Positions 53,175 through 63,317 are shown, counted from the stretch's first letter. The stretch: 64,000 nt of DNA from Mariniphaga sp041684965 (GCA_041684965.1 JAWLGR010000009.1:62001-126000), one strand, 5' to 3'. The notes: generated by a model not told the origin, from the letters alone. Program-made: numbers and translations.

Positions 53175-53755
53175 CTGTTTTCAATTTGATTTAAATATTC
53201 AACCAGCTTTTGCACTGCACGGGCACGGTGGCTTATCTGGTTCTTTTCTTTAAGTCCCATCTCCGCAAAGGTTTTATTGTAACCCTCCGGAAGAAAAATG
53301 GGATCATAACCAAATCCTGAACCGCCTCTTTTTTCTTTTGTAATTTCACCCTCTACAATGCCTTCAAATTGTTTTTCGTGCCCGTTAATTATCAGTGAAA
53401 TCACTGTTCTAAAACGTGCTTTTCGGTTTTTTATTTTTTTAAGCTTTTGTAATACTTTATCCATATTGGCCTGCGAATCTTTATTATCACCTGCATAACG
53501 GGCTGAATAAACCCCCGGTTCGTTGTCAAGGGCTTCTATTTCAAGTCCCGTATCGTCCGCAAAACAGGTATATCCATACTTGTCATAAATATACAATGCT
53601 TTTTCCCTTGCATTGCCTTCAAGTGTGGGCTGTTCCTCCGGAATTTCCTCCGTACATCCTATCTCTTTCAGACTGGTCAGCTTAAAATTCATACCAAGGA
53701 TTGCCTGCAATTCTTCCAGCTTATGCCGGTTGTTGGTTGCAAAAACTAACTTCAT
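53171..53755 (-). CDS. rdgB: Non-canonical purine NTP pyrophosphatase (RdgB/HAM1)
   Basis: This 194-residue enzyme hydrolyses ITP, dITP and XTP to monophosphates, keeping them out of nucleic acids. Family motifs are VFATNNRHKLEELQAIL, CFADDTGLEIEALDNEPGVY, SARYAG, GGSGFGYDPIFLPEG, and SHRARAVQKL near the C-terminus. It heads an operon with the PorZ-like gene and recO. Confidence 0.96.
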   Translation of the reverse strand: MKLVFATNNRHKLEELQAILGMNFKLTSLKEIGCTEEIPEEQPTLEGNAREKALYIYDKYGYTCFADDTGLEIEALDNEPGVYSARYAGDNKDSQANMDKVLQKLKKIKNRKARFRTVISLIINGHEKQFEGIVEGEITKEKRGGSGFGYDPIFLPEGYNKTFAEMGLKEKNQISHRARAVQKLVEYLNQIENR

Positions 53756-53890
53756 ACTATTCGTATTTTGGGTAAAAGTAGGTAAAATGTAAACAGAAAT
53801 TTTTATTTCCGTGGATTTGGGAATAATTTTTAAGTGGATAGTTTTAGACTTTATTCACAATTTTTTGTGCATAATAAATAGTGCGAACAG

Positions 53891-53922
53891 TTTGAACGGA
53901 TGCATATAATAATGTAACTTCG
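53891..53922 (+). promoter_or_regulatory. Promoter of the conserved unknown gene at 53946
   Basis: TTTG (53891-53894), a 20-bp spacer and TAACTTCG (53915-53922) match the Bacteroidota -33/-7 consensus with one mismatch. Transcription would start about 17 bp before the start codon. Confidence 0.45.
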
Positions 53923-53945
53923 CGATAACATTAAAGCGAGAATAT

Positions 53946-54686
53946 ATGCCATACCGCCGATTGCCTACTACCGATAAAGCACGAATACGTGCACTGGAAG
54001 CCGCTTTGAATATCGCCTCCAGCCGTGATGCCGGAAAGCTTGCGTTTTCAAAAAATACGTTGTTTGAGTTAAAGAACATTAAAACGAATTTTGAAAACCA
54101 TTTGAAACATCATGAACTGGATTTAAAAATTGAGTCAGAAAAGAACATAGAATATAAAGCTGCTTTCGAAAAAGCCCGTTTATATGTTTCGCATTTCATA
54201 CAGGTTTTGTTTATGAATATTGAACGGGAGGAATTGAAGGAGGAAGTGCTTTTATTTTATGGGTTGCAGGATAACCCGGGGAAGGTTCCATCATTAAATT
54301 CGGAACAGGATATTCTGGAGTGGGGCAGAAAGGTAATACAAGGTGAGCAAAAACGTATGGTAAAAGGGGGAAGTCCGATTTATAATCCTTCCATAGCCTT
54401 GGTGAAGGTGCGGGTGGAGGATTTTCATGAGGCAGCTGTTTTTCAGCAAAACCTAAAAAGAAATTCACTCCGTTCATACGATAAAATTCAGCAGCTGCGA
54501 AAGATTACCAATGATTTTATTGGCCGTATGTGGACTGAAATTGAAGATAGTATGGTAAACCTGCCACCAAAGCATAAACGGCAGAGAGCCCAGGAATATG
54601 GTGTTGTGTATGTGTTCAGACGCAATGAAAAGAAAAAGTTAAGGTCCGAAGGACTTCAGGTTGATTTGCTTTTTGATTTCAATTGA
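53946..54686 (+). CDS. Conserved Bacteroidota protein of unknown function
   Basis: The 246-residue soluble protein starts MPYRRLPTTDKARIRALEAAL. It is mostly helical in the first 190 residues and ends with a beta-like stretch (YGVVYVFRRNEKKKLRSEGL). There is no signal or membrane segment. I recall close relatives in other Bacteroidota without assigned function. The region GEQKRMVKGGSP and its many basic residues would allow nucleic-acid binding, which is speculation. Confidence 0.75.
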   Translation: MPYRRLPTTDKARIRALEAALNIASSRDAGKLAFSKNTLFELKNIKTNFENHLKHHELDLKIESEKNIEYKAAFEKARLYVSHFIQVLFMNIEREELKEEVLLFYGLQDNPGKVPSLNSEQDILEWGRKVIQGEQKRMVKGGSPIYNPSIALVKVRVEDFHEAAVFQQNLKRNSLRSYDKIQQLRKITNDFIGRMWTEIEDSMVNLPPKHKRQRAQEYGVVYVFRRNEKKKLRSEGLQVDLLFDFN

Positions 54687-54774
54687 GTTGAAAAGGCTTC
54701 AGTTTCTGTTTCTCCTTTTTTATTATCTGTAATAATATATCATTTGCATGCCAAATAGGGAAGTGAATCAGTTT

Positions 54775-55713
54775 TCAGGTAATAATGTGTTCTGATATTT
54801 TTTTCTTGCTATCCCTTTTAATTAGCCACAATAGAATTGATACCAGAATCAGACTTAAAACTGCTGCATAATAACTGTCAGAAGTGGAGCCAATTTCTTC
54901 AACCTGCGGATTCAGAATTCCATTATCAACCAGGTACATTGCTACAATGGCAAAAGCGTTATTAAAAAAATGTGCAATAATGGGCAACCAGATGGACCCA
55001 CTCAGTACCAACAGATACCCAAACAGAACACCCAGCAGCAAACGAGGAACAAATCCATAAAACTGTATGTGCAGGGCACTGAACAGAATAGCAGATATCC
55101 AGATTCCCCAATGGTAATTCCTGGTCCAGTTGGTAAAAATTCGCTGGATGACCCCACGGAAAAGCAACTCTTCCCCAATGGCAGGCAGGAAGGCAATCAT
55201 GAACAGATTAAAAAAAAGCCCTCCTGTTGTTTCTACCTTTAAAAAGGCTTCAGTCAGTTCTTCCGCTCTGTCTTCAGCACTTTTCATCCATTCTTCCAAA
55301 CCTGAAAGTCCTTCAGGAAATTGCATCTGGTTATTCCATTCACCCAGAAAATTGATTAAAGGTAAAGAAAAGAACACCATTGCAACAACGAACAGAAAAG
55401 ATGCCGTTGAGATTTTACTGTTCAGGTAAAGATACTCTTTCCAATTTCCATGAAATAACCACGCCAGAATAAAAGGAGGAATTATAAATAACCCAATCGA
55501 TTGGGTTACCTGAAAATATTTGAGTAATCGAATGGTTTCGGGATCATTTAAATTATTTAGTGTCGGCATGCTTACTACAGAATCCAGTCCAAACAATGGA
55601 ACGGCTGCTATCATAGAGAAAAGCATAAAAACCAGAAAGCTGACAAGAATAACAAAAGCGGAAAACATGAGCTGGGAAAAGGGTCTCATTCCCTGGAAAG
55701 CAGTAAAACTCAT
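54775..55713 (-). CDS. CPBP-family intramembrane metalloprotease
   Basis: The roughly 312-residue protein has eight or so membrane helices and the Abi/CPBP motifs EELLFRGVIQR (Glu-Glu and Arg), HIQFYGFVPR, and HFFNNAF, which form the metal site of Rce1-like proteases. Bacterial members act in protein maturation or bacteriocin self-immunity; the role here is unknown. The start at 55713 (MSFTAFQG) is preferred over 55734. Confidence 0.88.
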   Translation of the reverse strand: MSFTAFQGMRPFSQLMFSAFVILVSFLVFMLFSMIAAVPLFGLDSVVSMPTLNNLNDPETIRLLKYFQVTQSIGLFIIPPFILAWLFHGNWKEYLYLNSKISTASFLFVVAMVFFSLPLINFLGEWNNQMQFPEGLSGLEEWMKSAEDRAEELTEAFLKVETTGGLFFNLFMIAFLPAIGEELLFRGVIQRIFTNWTRNYHWGIWISAILFSALHIQFYGFVPRLLLGVLFGYLLVLSGSIWLPIIAHFFNNAFAIVAMYLVDNGILNPQVEEIGSTSDSYYAAVLSLILVSILLWLIKRDSKKKISEHIIT

Positions 55714-55857
55714 ATCAAAATTTTTTTTTTGCAAATATAATGGAATGCCTTCATTGAATCCTTCTGAATTACTAAACAGATGTTGTTTTTAATCAAACAA
55801 GGACTTAAAAAATGAATTTTTAACCTCCGGTTTTCTTCCCGCTATTATTTTAAGCGG

Positions 55858-56571
55858 TTATTTCAACTCCCTGATTTTAATATTCCGGAACATAGTTAAT
55901 CCTCCATGGTCCTGCAGGCCTATATGCCCACTTTTTGCAGTACCATAATGTGGCATATTTTTCCATTTACTGTTTTCCTTTAATTTCTGCCATTCATCAC
56001 TCCACAATTCATATTCTACAACCTTTTTCCCGTTTAGCCAATGTTCCACTTTCGGTCCATCAACGATAATTTTTGACTTATTCCAACCATCGGGAGGTGC
56101 AACTTTGGCATTTTGGGGAGCATGCATGTCATAATTGGCCCCTGAATACTGGCTGGGTTTTAAAGGGGCAGGCCAGCCCGCATCATCAATAAGCTGGTAT
56201 TCCGGGCCCGATTCATAAATAGCGTTAACAATTCCTTCATTTACATGAAAGAAAATACCTGAATTGCTTTTGGGTGTTATTTTCCATTCCAGATACAATT
56301 CAAAATTCTGAAATTCATTTTTGGTAATAATATCTCCTCCATAGTCTGACCCCACTCCAGAATTGTATAAAATACCATCCTTAATTTTCCAGCCAGTTAC
56401 CTCCCCACCATTGAATGTTTTCCAGTTATTTAAAGATTCTCCATCCATCAGCAGCTTCCAGCCTTCTTTTATTTCTTTTTTTGAAAGCGTATTTAATTCC
56501 GGCCCTGATGAAGAACAACCAGCAACTGCCGTAAACGAGGCAATCAGGAAAAGAGGAATAAAAAGTTTCAT
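55858..56571 (-). CDS. DUF1080 lipoprotein (3-keto-disaccharide hydrolase-like)
   Basis: The 237-residue protein has a lipoprotein signal ending VAGC (Cys19) and one DUF1080 domain: EGWKLLMDGESLNNWKTFNG, ELYLEWKITPKSNSGIFFHV, EYQLIDDAG, WNKSKIIVDGPKVEHWLNG, and IGLQDHGGLTMFRNIKIREL. The concanavalin-like fold is frequent in Bacteroidota, and some members hydrolyse 3-keto-glycosides. No partner sugar oxidase is adjacent. Confidence 0.9.
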   Translation of the reverse strand: MKLFIPLFLIASFTAVAGCSSSGPELNTLSKKEIKEGWKLLMDGESLNNWKTFNGGEVTGWKIKDGILYNSGVGSDYGGDIITKNEFQNFELYLEWKITPKSNSGIFFHVNEGIVNAIYESGPEYQLIDDAGWPAPLKPSQYSGANYDMHAPQNAKVAPPDGWNKSKIIVDGPKVEHWLNGKKVVEYELWSDEWQKLKENSKWKNMPHYGTAKSGHIGLQDHGGLTMFRNIKIRELK

Positions 56572-56836
56572 AGCATATTTGGTTTTATAACGACTAAAAT
56601 CATTACAAAATTAAAATTTTGCAAATATTTTAGAAAGTTCCTGATAAAAATCGATTATGAATAGAATTACCCGGGGCAGGAACTCTGCCTGTGTAAAATT
56701 CCAGGTAAATGATTTATATTTTCTTCAATTAATATTCTGGTTGTGATAGTATCATACACATATGGATTGTAATTCATGAATAAAAGAAATTCGTTTTCAA
56801 TGAGGTTTATAATAAGTAATAACAAAATCACAAACC

Positions 56837-59800
56837 TTATTTGTAATTTAAATTGGCAGGAAGGAATTTTTCAATAAATTCAATTGATTTATTTTTCCGT
56901 TTTGCATAATCTGACACCTGATCATATCCTATTTTTTCAAGGCTGAAATATTTTGACTCCGGGTGGGCAAAAAATTCTCCTGAGACCGCTGCATTGGGGT
57001 ACATGGCGAAATGCTCGGTGAGCGTAATTCCAACCTCTTCAGCATTCAAAAGGTTGAATAGATTTTCTTTTTCCGAATGCTCGGGACATGCAGGGTATCC
57101 AATTGCAGGTCTGATTCCCTGATATTTTACTCTTTGCATTTCTTCCTGGGATAGGTTTTCATCGGGTGCATATCCCCAGTACTCTTTTCTGATTTTTTCG
57201 TGCAGCAGTTCGGCAAATGCTTCACTTAACCTGTCTGCCAGCGCTTCCAGCATTATGGCTTTATAATCGTTGTGATCTTCCCGGAACATTTCTTTCCATG
57301 GTTCGATGCCAATGCCGGCAGTCGTTGCAAAGCCTCCGCAGTAATCTAATCTGTCTGATTCCAATGGAGCTACATAATCAGAGAGACATAAATTGGCCGC
57401 ACCATTCTTTTTCTTTTCCTGTTGCCGTATGTGGAAAAAACGCCCTGCTTCTTTTCCCTTTTGTTCATTTTCCCAAAGAACTATATCGTCTCCCAATGAA
57501 TTGGCAGGCCATAATCCATAAACAGCGTTTGCCTGCAGCATTTTCTTTTCTATTATTTCATCGAGGAACTCATTTGCCTCAGATAGGAGTTTTCGTGCAG
57601 CGTCTCCCTGTTTATCATCATCCAGTATTTGCGGATAGTGTCCTTTCATCCCCCAGGTGAGGAAAAAGAAAGTCCAGTCAATATATTCCCGCAATTCACT
57701 TAGCGGGTAATCGATGAGTTTATGTACGCCTAATACATTCGGTTTATAAACAGGACTGGAATTCCAGTCAATTTTCGGCTTATTGGCACGGGCTTCCGAT
57801 AGTCTGAGGTACTCTTTAGGTTTCCGTTGTCCCTGGAATTGCCGTACTTGTTCATAATCTTCCCTTACCGATTGAAGGTATTTTTCATTTTTCGATATAA
57901 GGTTAGAAACAACATTAACTGCCAGTGAAGCATCCTTTACATGAACAACCGGCTGTGAATATTCGGGTTCAATTTTTACAGCCGTATGAATTTTTGAAGT
58001 AGTGGCGCCACCTATTAACAGAGGAATATTCATTTTTCGCCGTTCCATTTCTCTTGCAATATCCGCCATCATTTCCAGTGAAGGAGTAATCAGGCCACTC
58101 AGCCCAACAATATCCACATTTTCTTTAATTGCAGTATCCAGAATTTTTTCTGTGGGGACCATTACTCCAAGGTCGACTATCTCATAATTGTTGCAGCCCA
58201 GAACTACACCTACAATATTTTTTCCAATATCATGCACATCTCCTTTGACAGTGGCCAGTAATACTTTCTTTTGTTTGCTGGTGTCCTTCATTTTTGCCTT
58301 GTCTGCCTCAATATAAGGCAAAAGATAAGCCACCGCCTTTTTCATTACGCGGGCTGATTTAATTACCTGGGGAAGGAACATTTTTCCCGAGCCAAAAAGC
58401 TCACCAACAACATTCATCCCATCCATAAGCGGTCCTTCAATAATATTTAAAGTGGGCTGATATTTATCTAAAGCTTCTGCCATATCTTGTTCCACATAAT
58501 CGGGTATGCCTTTTACCAGCGCATGTTCAAGTCTTTTTTCCAAAGAATATCCCCTCCACTCGTCTTTTATTATTTCCTTTTTATCCTGCTGTTTAACTTG
58601 TTCAGCGAATTCAAGTAGTTTTTCTGTTGCATCTGGCCTGCGGTTTAATACCAGATCCTCTGTTTTTTCAAGAAGGTCTTTGGGTATTTCATCGTAAATC
58701 TGCAACATACCCGGATTGACAATTCCCATATCAAGACCTGCACGGATAGCATGGTAAAGAAATACTGAGTGCATAGCTTCCCTTACCAAATCATTACCGC
58801 GAAAGGAAAAGGATACATTGCTTATGCCGCCACTGGTCTTGGCATAGGGCAGATTTTTTTTTATCCATTTTACTGAATTCATGAAATCTACAGCATAATT
58901 ATTGTGTTCATCCATGCCGGTGCCAATAGTCAGGACATTAGGGTCAAAAATGATATCCTGTGGATGAAAATGAACTACCTCGGTAAGTATTTTATAGGCT
59001 CTTTCACAGATTTCCAACCGACGTTCGTAGGAATCAGCCTGGCCGGCTTCATCAAAAGCCATTACCACAACTGCTGCACCAAAGCGTTTGATTATTTTTG
59101 CCTGTTCTATGAATATTTCTTCTCCTTCTTTTAAGCTAATGGAATTTACTATGGCTTTACCCTGAAGACATTTTAATCCAGCTTCAATAACCTTCCATTT
59201 TGAAGAGTCAACCATTATTGGCAGTTTTGCAATATCAGGCTCGGCCATCATCAGATTCAGAAAGGTCACCATTTCTTTTTCCGCATCAAGCATTGCGTCA
59301 TCCATGTTGACATCTATAACCTGGGCTCCATTTTCCACCTGGTCACGGGCAACTGCCAGCGCTTCTTCGTATTTCTTGTCCCTTATAAGACGCGCAAATT
59401 TTCGGGAACCTGAAACATTGCATCGTTCTCCGATGTTCATAAAGTTTGATTCCTTTGTAAGTACAACCGGCTCAAGGCCGCTCAACCGCATGTATTCATC
59501 TTTAGGATTCAGGATATGGGGTTTGGCATGAGTTGCCATTTTTGCAAATTCTCTGATGTGATCAGGTGTTGTGCCACAGCATCCTCCGATTATATTGACG
59601 TAATTATTATCGAGGTATTCCTTTAAAAACCCAGCCATAATTTCGGGCGTTTCGTCGTATCCCCCGAATTGATTTGGCAATCCGGCATTGGGATGAGCGC
59701 TTATGTAGAAAGGTGCTTTTTGCGACAATTCCTTAACGTAAGGGCGCAGGTCGGTAGCTCCCAACGAGCAGTTTAATCCTATGCTAAGGAGGTCGATGTG

Positions 59801-60502
59801 TGAAACTGAGTTCATAAAAGCCTCCAGTGTTTGGCCTGACAGGGTCCTGCCACTGGCATCTGTTATGGTCCCTGAAATCATTAATGGCAGGCGTATGTTT
59901 CTTTTTTCCAGCGATTCTTCTATTGCAATAATGGCAGCTTTGGCATTAAGGGTATCAAAAATGGTTTCAATAAGCAGCAGATCAATGCCTCCGTCAATTA
60001 GACCTTCCACCTGTTCGCGATAGGCTTCTTTTATCTCATCAAACGTTACTGCCCTATAGCCCGGATCGTTCACATCGGGTGACAGGGATAAGGTTTTATT
60101 CGTAGGCCCTAAGGTGCCGGCAACAAAACGAGGTTTTTCCTGGTTTTGTTCGGTAAAGTTATTCGCCAGCTGAACCGCAATTTCAGCAGATGCTTTATTC
60201 ATTTCATAAACCAGGTGCTGTGTATTGTAATCTGCCTGCGATATTCTGTTTGCATTGAAGGTATTGGTCAGAATTATGTCGGCTCCTGCTTCCAGATACT
60301 TGATATGAATTTCAGCGATAATTTCCGGGCGGGTCAACGAAAGAATGTCGCTGTTTCCTTTTTGATCGTAAATTGTCTCTTTCAGAATTTCTCCGCGAAA
60401 ATCTGTTTCGGTTAGTCTGTACTCCTGCAGAAGTGAGCCCATTGCCCCATCAAGCACCAACACCCGCGATTCCAACTCCTTTTGTATATCTTTTTTAATC
60501 AT
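56837..60502 (-). CDS. metH: Cobalamin-dependent methionine synthase, full length
   Basis: The 1221-residue MetH transfers a methyl group from 5-methyltetrahydrofolate to homocysteine. All four modules are present: the homocysteine domain with zinc ligands Cys245, Cys308 and Cys309; the pterin domain (FMNIGERCNVSGSRKF, VDVNMDDAMLD-like region); the cobalamin cap and B12 domain with DVHDIGKNIVGVVLGCNNYE, His757 being the lower ligand; and the AdoMet activation domain to the end (GIRPAIGYPACPEH). No cobalamin riboswitch is visible in the 90-bp upstream gap. It is the last gene of a four-gene operon that makes its substrate. Confidence 0.97.
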   Translation of the reverse strand: MIKKDIQKELESRVLVLDGAMGSLLQEYRLTETDFRGEILKETIYDQKGNSDILSLTRPEIIAEIHIKYLEAGADIILTNTFNANRISQADYNTQHLVYEMNKASAEIAVQLANNFTEQNQEKPRFVAGTLGPTNKTLSLSPDVNDPGYRAVTFDEIKEAYREQVEGLIDGGIDLLLIETIFDTLNAKAAIIAIEESLEKRNIRLPLMISGTITDASGRTLSGQTLEAFMNSVSHIDLLSIGLNCSLGATDLRPYVKELSQKAPFYISAHPNAGLPNQFGGYDETPEIMAGFLKEYLDNNYVNIIGGCCGTTPDHIREFAKMATHAKPHILNPKDEYMRLSGLEPVVLTKESNFMNIGERCNVSGSRKFARLIRDKKYEEALAVARDQVENGAQVIDVNMDDAMLDAEKEMVTFLNLMMAEPDIAKLPIMVDSSKWKVIEAGLKCLQGKAIVNSISLKEGEEIFIEQAKIIKRFGAAVVVMAFDEAGQADSYERRLEICERAYKILTEVVHFHPQDIIFDPNVLTIGTGMDEHNNYAVDFMNSVKWIKKNLPYAKTSGGISNVSFSFRGNDLVREAMHSVFLYHAIRAGLDMGIVNPGMLQIYDEIPKDLLEKTEDLVLNRRPDATEKLLEFAEQVKQQDKKEIIKDEWRGYSLEKRLEHALVKGIPDYVEQDMAEALDKYQPTLNIIEGPLMDGMNVVGELFGSGKMFLPQVIKSARVMKKAVAYLLPYIEADKAKMKDTSKQKKVLLATVKGDVHDIGKNIVGVVLGCNNYEIVDLGVMVPTEKILDTAIKENVDIVGLSGLITPSLEMMADIAREMERRKMNIPLLIGGATTSKIHTAVKIEPEYSQPVVHVKDASLAVNVVSNLISKNEKYLQSVREDYEQVRQFQGQRKPKEYLRLSEARANKPKIDWNSSPVYKPNVLGVHKLIDYPLSELREYIDWTFFFLTWGMKGHYPQILDDDKQGDAARKLLSEANEFLDEIIEKKMLQANAVYGLWPANSLGDDIVLWENEQKGKEAGRFFHIRQQEKKKNGAANLCLSDYVAPLESDRLDYCGGFATTAGIGIEPWKEMFREDHNDYKAIMLEALADRLSEAFAELLHEKIRKEYWGYAPDENLSQEEMQRVKYQGIRPAIGYPACPEHSEKENLFNLLNAEEVGITLTEHFAMYPNAAVSGEFFAHPESKYFSLEKIGYDQVSDYAKRKNKSIEFIEKFLPANLNYK

Positions 60503-60592
60503 GTTTTTTTATTTGAATTCTTTTTGTTTAATGATTGAAATAGGCCGGGCCTATAAATTTTATTCAATTCCTTCCAGTGAAAATGTATTTGT

Positions 60593-61351
60593 TTAATTCA
60601 ATAATTTAATTTCGTATGTGCCTCTGATACCTACTTTATCATTACAGATTATTATCACCGAAAGGATTTCCGGGAACTTTTCCGCAAATTCAAGTGCCTT
60701 TTCGATATTATCAGGATGTTTCACCTCATTCCCGATAGCGGTTGCAAGTGCGTCAGCTAACAACACATTTTTGCAAACTACAGCCACTGCATCAGCCTTT
60801 CCAAAGCTGAGCGAGGGCCCAATGGTACCTGATGATGTACAAATGCCAACTTCCTCACTGCCGGAAGGTATGACAATACCTATTTTTTCCGATAATGGAG
60901 AACTTCCTGCAAAAACTGTCAGTAAGAGTTTTTGTTCAACCAAAGCAAAGATATCTCCCCCGTTTTCTATAACCAACTCCTTAACTGAAAAGTTTTGGAT
61001 GAGAGATTTCCCCACCTGCCGGGAAAATAATCCGGCAACTGAAGCCATAGGACCCATTCCTGCCCGGGCTGCTGCCTTTGCCATTTTTTTAGCTTCCAAT
61101 GGAGCTTCTGCTGCCGGTTTAAAAGGTTTTAAATTTTTAATAAACTGGGGTTCCCTGGTAATCCATCCATCCAATTTTTGTCTAAGTTCCAATACCTCTG
61201 TAAGTGCTACGTCTTCCATCTCTTTTTGGTAGGAATCTTTGTCAACGCCTATCCAGATATCGGTTTCACGATGCTTTAAAAGCCATCCTGCAAAACGATT
61301 TAAATTGAATTTAAGCCGGTAATTTCTGGTTTCAAAATCGCTAATTGACAT
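60593..61351 (-). CDS. UPF0280 protein of the homocysteine pathway
   Basis: This 252-residue protein of the UPF0280/COG2122 family has NYRLKFNLNRFAGWLLKHRETDIWIG, then MGPMASVAGLFSRQVGK, ELVIENGGDIFAL and VCTSSGTIGPSLSFGKADAVAVV-like segments. The fold is related to ApbE. In methanogens a COG2122 gene is linked with COG1900 and a NIL-ferredoxin to homocysteine synthesis from aspartate semialdehyde. Here all three precede metH. The biochemical role is not settled. Confidence 0.88.
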   Translation of the reverse strand: MSISDFETRNYRLKFNLNRFAGWLLKHRETDIWIGVDKDSYQKEMEDVALTEVLELRQKLDGWITREPQFIKNLKPFKPAAEAPLEAKKMAKAAARAGMGPMASVAGLFSRQVGKSLIQNFSVKELVIENGGDIFALVEQKLLLTVFAGSSPLSEKIGIVIPSGSEEVGICTSSGTIGPSLSFGKADAVAVVCKNVLLADALATAIGNEVKHPDNIEKALEFAEKFPEILSVIIICNDKVGIRGTYEIKLLN

Positions 61352-61641
61352 TATTTTAAAACAAATTATCTAACTATTATTCTATTTTTTAAATAGGAGA
61401 TCCAAAGTTATGGTTTTCCATGGTAACGTGTGCTTTATATTGTCTTTCTTAGTTATATCTGAAGTAGGTATCTAATCAGGTAGTTCTTGCGATGTGAATT
61501 TTTTCTGCCTGATTTATTTCCTTTTTATAAGTTATTAAAAGAGCTGGAATCCAATGCCTTACCGAATCGAAAAGATGAAAGAATGGATACAAAATAGCAA
61601 TACAGTATTTAGTGCTATTCCCAAAAGTATATAGTATCCGT

Positions 61642-62052
61642 TCATTTGAAATCAATCTCAAACAAATGCAGCGGACAGGCGGGGATACATAGTTCACATA
61701 CCACACATTTACTTTTATTAAAATCCAGTTTCCAGCTTTTGCGATTCATAGTCAGGGCTCCTGCAAAACACACTGCTGTGCAGTTCCCACAGTCGATACA
61801 TCTTTTTTCCTGAAAATGGATACGTTTATCCAGGGCTTCACAAACTACCTGATGGTTGATGAGGTATTGTACCCCTTTGTCTATATTTTCCTTTTTCCCC
61901 TGCAACTCAAGGAGGAGACTTCCGCGTTTTCCGGGATATACCTCTGCTTTAAGAATGTTTATACGGATATCATAATCACGCACCAGGTGGTAACTCAGAG
62001 GCTTGTCGCCGCTCTCCGGCGGGAAGTTAAGTATGTATCTTTTTTTAATCAT
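61642..62052 (-). CDS. NIL-domain ferredoxin of the homocysteine pathway
   Basis: The 136-residue protein has an N-terminal NIL domain (about 1-75) and two [4Fe-4S] motifs, CIDCGNCTAVC and CVVCELCIPAC. Such proteins supply reducing power or sulfur handling together with COG1900 proteins. It overlaps the DUF39 gene by 8 bp, showing coupling. A 290-bp gap to the UPF0280 gene holds nothing I recognise. Confidence 0.9.
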   Translation of the reverse strand: MIKKRYILNFPPESGDKPLSYHLVRDYDIRINILKAEVYPGKRGSLLLELQGKKENIDKGVQYLINHQVVCEALDKRIHFQEKRCIDCGNCTAVCFAGALTMNRKSWKLDFNKSKCVVCELCIPACPLHLFEIDFK

Positions 62053-63208
62053 TATCCATCTCCATTTCTATTAAATTGTTGAGCGATGTGTTTTTGGGCA
62101 ATAATTGTACTGGCCGGGAAATCTCAAACAGTCCGTTTTGAAGCAACGCTTTTAGTTCAGCAGCTATTTTCCGGGCTTTTGAAAGACTCGAAACCGGGGA
62201 TGTCCGGATTTTTTTCCCATTTATTTTAATGGTTCCTGATTGCAGTTGACTGTAGGTTACCTGCCCAAGCCTTGGCGTTCCGTGAGTACCGTAATCCAAT
62301 ACCGAAGTTTCAATCTGATTGTTGGAAACAGATACTCGTCGGGCCATGTCTTCATCAAGGATAGGAATGGGAATCCCAATCCCTATGAACATGCTCACAC
62401 CATACTTTTCATAATAGGCTGCCTGAAGGTATTCAGGTGACATTTCTTTCAGATTTCCTATTACCGCAAGAGTAGCCGCATTAGTTACCGGAATTCCAAG
62501 TTCGTTTTTAGGCCGGGTGGTATTGAATTGAGTTCCGTTCCAGATTACAAATCCCTGGGCCCCACACAAAAATATACGGGTTCCGATGCCAATGGTACGC
62601 AGCTCAGGGTCGTTCAGCAACGGACTTAATTCGCCGGATGTTGAGTAGGTTGCATTCCGCATATTGGGTAATAAAGTTCCCATGTATGTGTGAATCATTT
62701 TGTGGGTGGTGTTCACAGCGACGTTGTAGTTTTGGTAAGCATTTCGTGGGTTGAAAAGTGTAAATTCGTTGATGGTGTCGATATTGATTTTGGTGCGGAT
62801 GTATTTTCGCGGATAGCAGTCGGTACCTTTTCCCCATGCCTCCAATGTGATTTCTTTTCCTTCCAGCAAGTCCTGAATTACGTGAGCACCACCATATTCC
62901 GGGTTTCCCGGGTCAGAGGCTGTGGCCCCTATGTACCCGTCAACAGCTGCCAGTCCTTCATAACAAGGCACGCCGTTGAGCCTTATCTTTTCCATACGTA
63001 TTGGAGGACTGGAATGGCCAAAGTTTATGATGGCGCCTGAGGAACACATCGCTCCAAATGTAGCAGTAGTAACAACATCTACTTTTTCTGCTATTTCGGC
63101 CGGAGAGGCTGACTTTGAAAGTTGGGTAACCTCTTCGGCAGTCAGAACTACTGCCTTGCCATTTTTCAATTTTTGGTTAATTTCTTCGTAGGATTTATTT
63201 ATTGGCAT
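62045..63208 (-). CDS. DUF39/COG1900 homocysteine biosynthesis protein
   Basis: The 387-residue protein is of the DUF39 family: NKSYEEINQKLKNGKAVVLTAEE, ATFGAMCSSGAIINFGHSSPP, GATASDPGNPEYGGAHVIQDL, GTRIFLCGAQGFVIWNGTQF and SYSQLQSG-like C-terminal motifs. In methanogens the homologue is required, with the NIL-ferredoxin, for making homocysteine from aspartate semialdehyde and sulfide without O-acetylhomoserine or cystathionine. The conserved Cys in MCSSGA and LCGAQG are likely sulfur carriers. It heads the operon; TAAATTTG on the minus strand at 63240-63247 is a candidate -7 box. Confidence 0.9.
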   Translation of the reverse strand: MPINKSYEEINQKLKNGKAVVLTAEEVTQLSKSASPAEIAEKVDVVTTATFGAMCSSGAIINFGHSSPPIRMEKIRLNGVPCYEGLAAVDGYIGATASDPGNPEYGGAHVIQDLLEGKEITLEAWGKGTDCYPRKYIRTKINIDTINEFTLFNPRNAYQNYNVAVNTTHKMIHTYMGTLLPNMRNATYSTSGELSPLLNDPELRTIGIGTRIFLCGAQGFVIWNGTQFNTTRPKNELGIPVTNAATLAVIGNLKEMSPEYLQAAYYEKYGVSMFIGIGIPIPILDEDMARRVSVSNNQIETSVLDYGTHGTPRLGQVTYSQLQSGTIKINGKKIRTSPVSSLSKARKIAAELKALLQNGLFEISRPVQLLPKNTSLNNLIEMEMDND

Positions 63209-63317
63209 GAATTAATTGCAAAGAAAATTTGACATCCTGCAAATTTAGTTTAAAATCACTCAAATTTTTTAACCATTCTGCTAATTTTACGAGCTTAAAT
63301 TCAGAATCAATAGTATC

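Noticed and set aside
60503..60592. Cobalamin or SAM riboswitch for metH
   Set aside because: The gap is 90 bp and internal to an operon; none of the conserved boxes is present.
61476..61706. 76-codon ORF on the minus strand between the NIL-ferredoxin and UPF0280 genes
   Set aside because: Overlaps the end of the ferredoxin gene in another frame; no recognisable domain.
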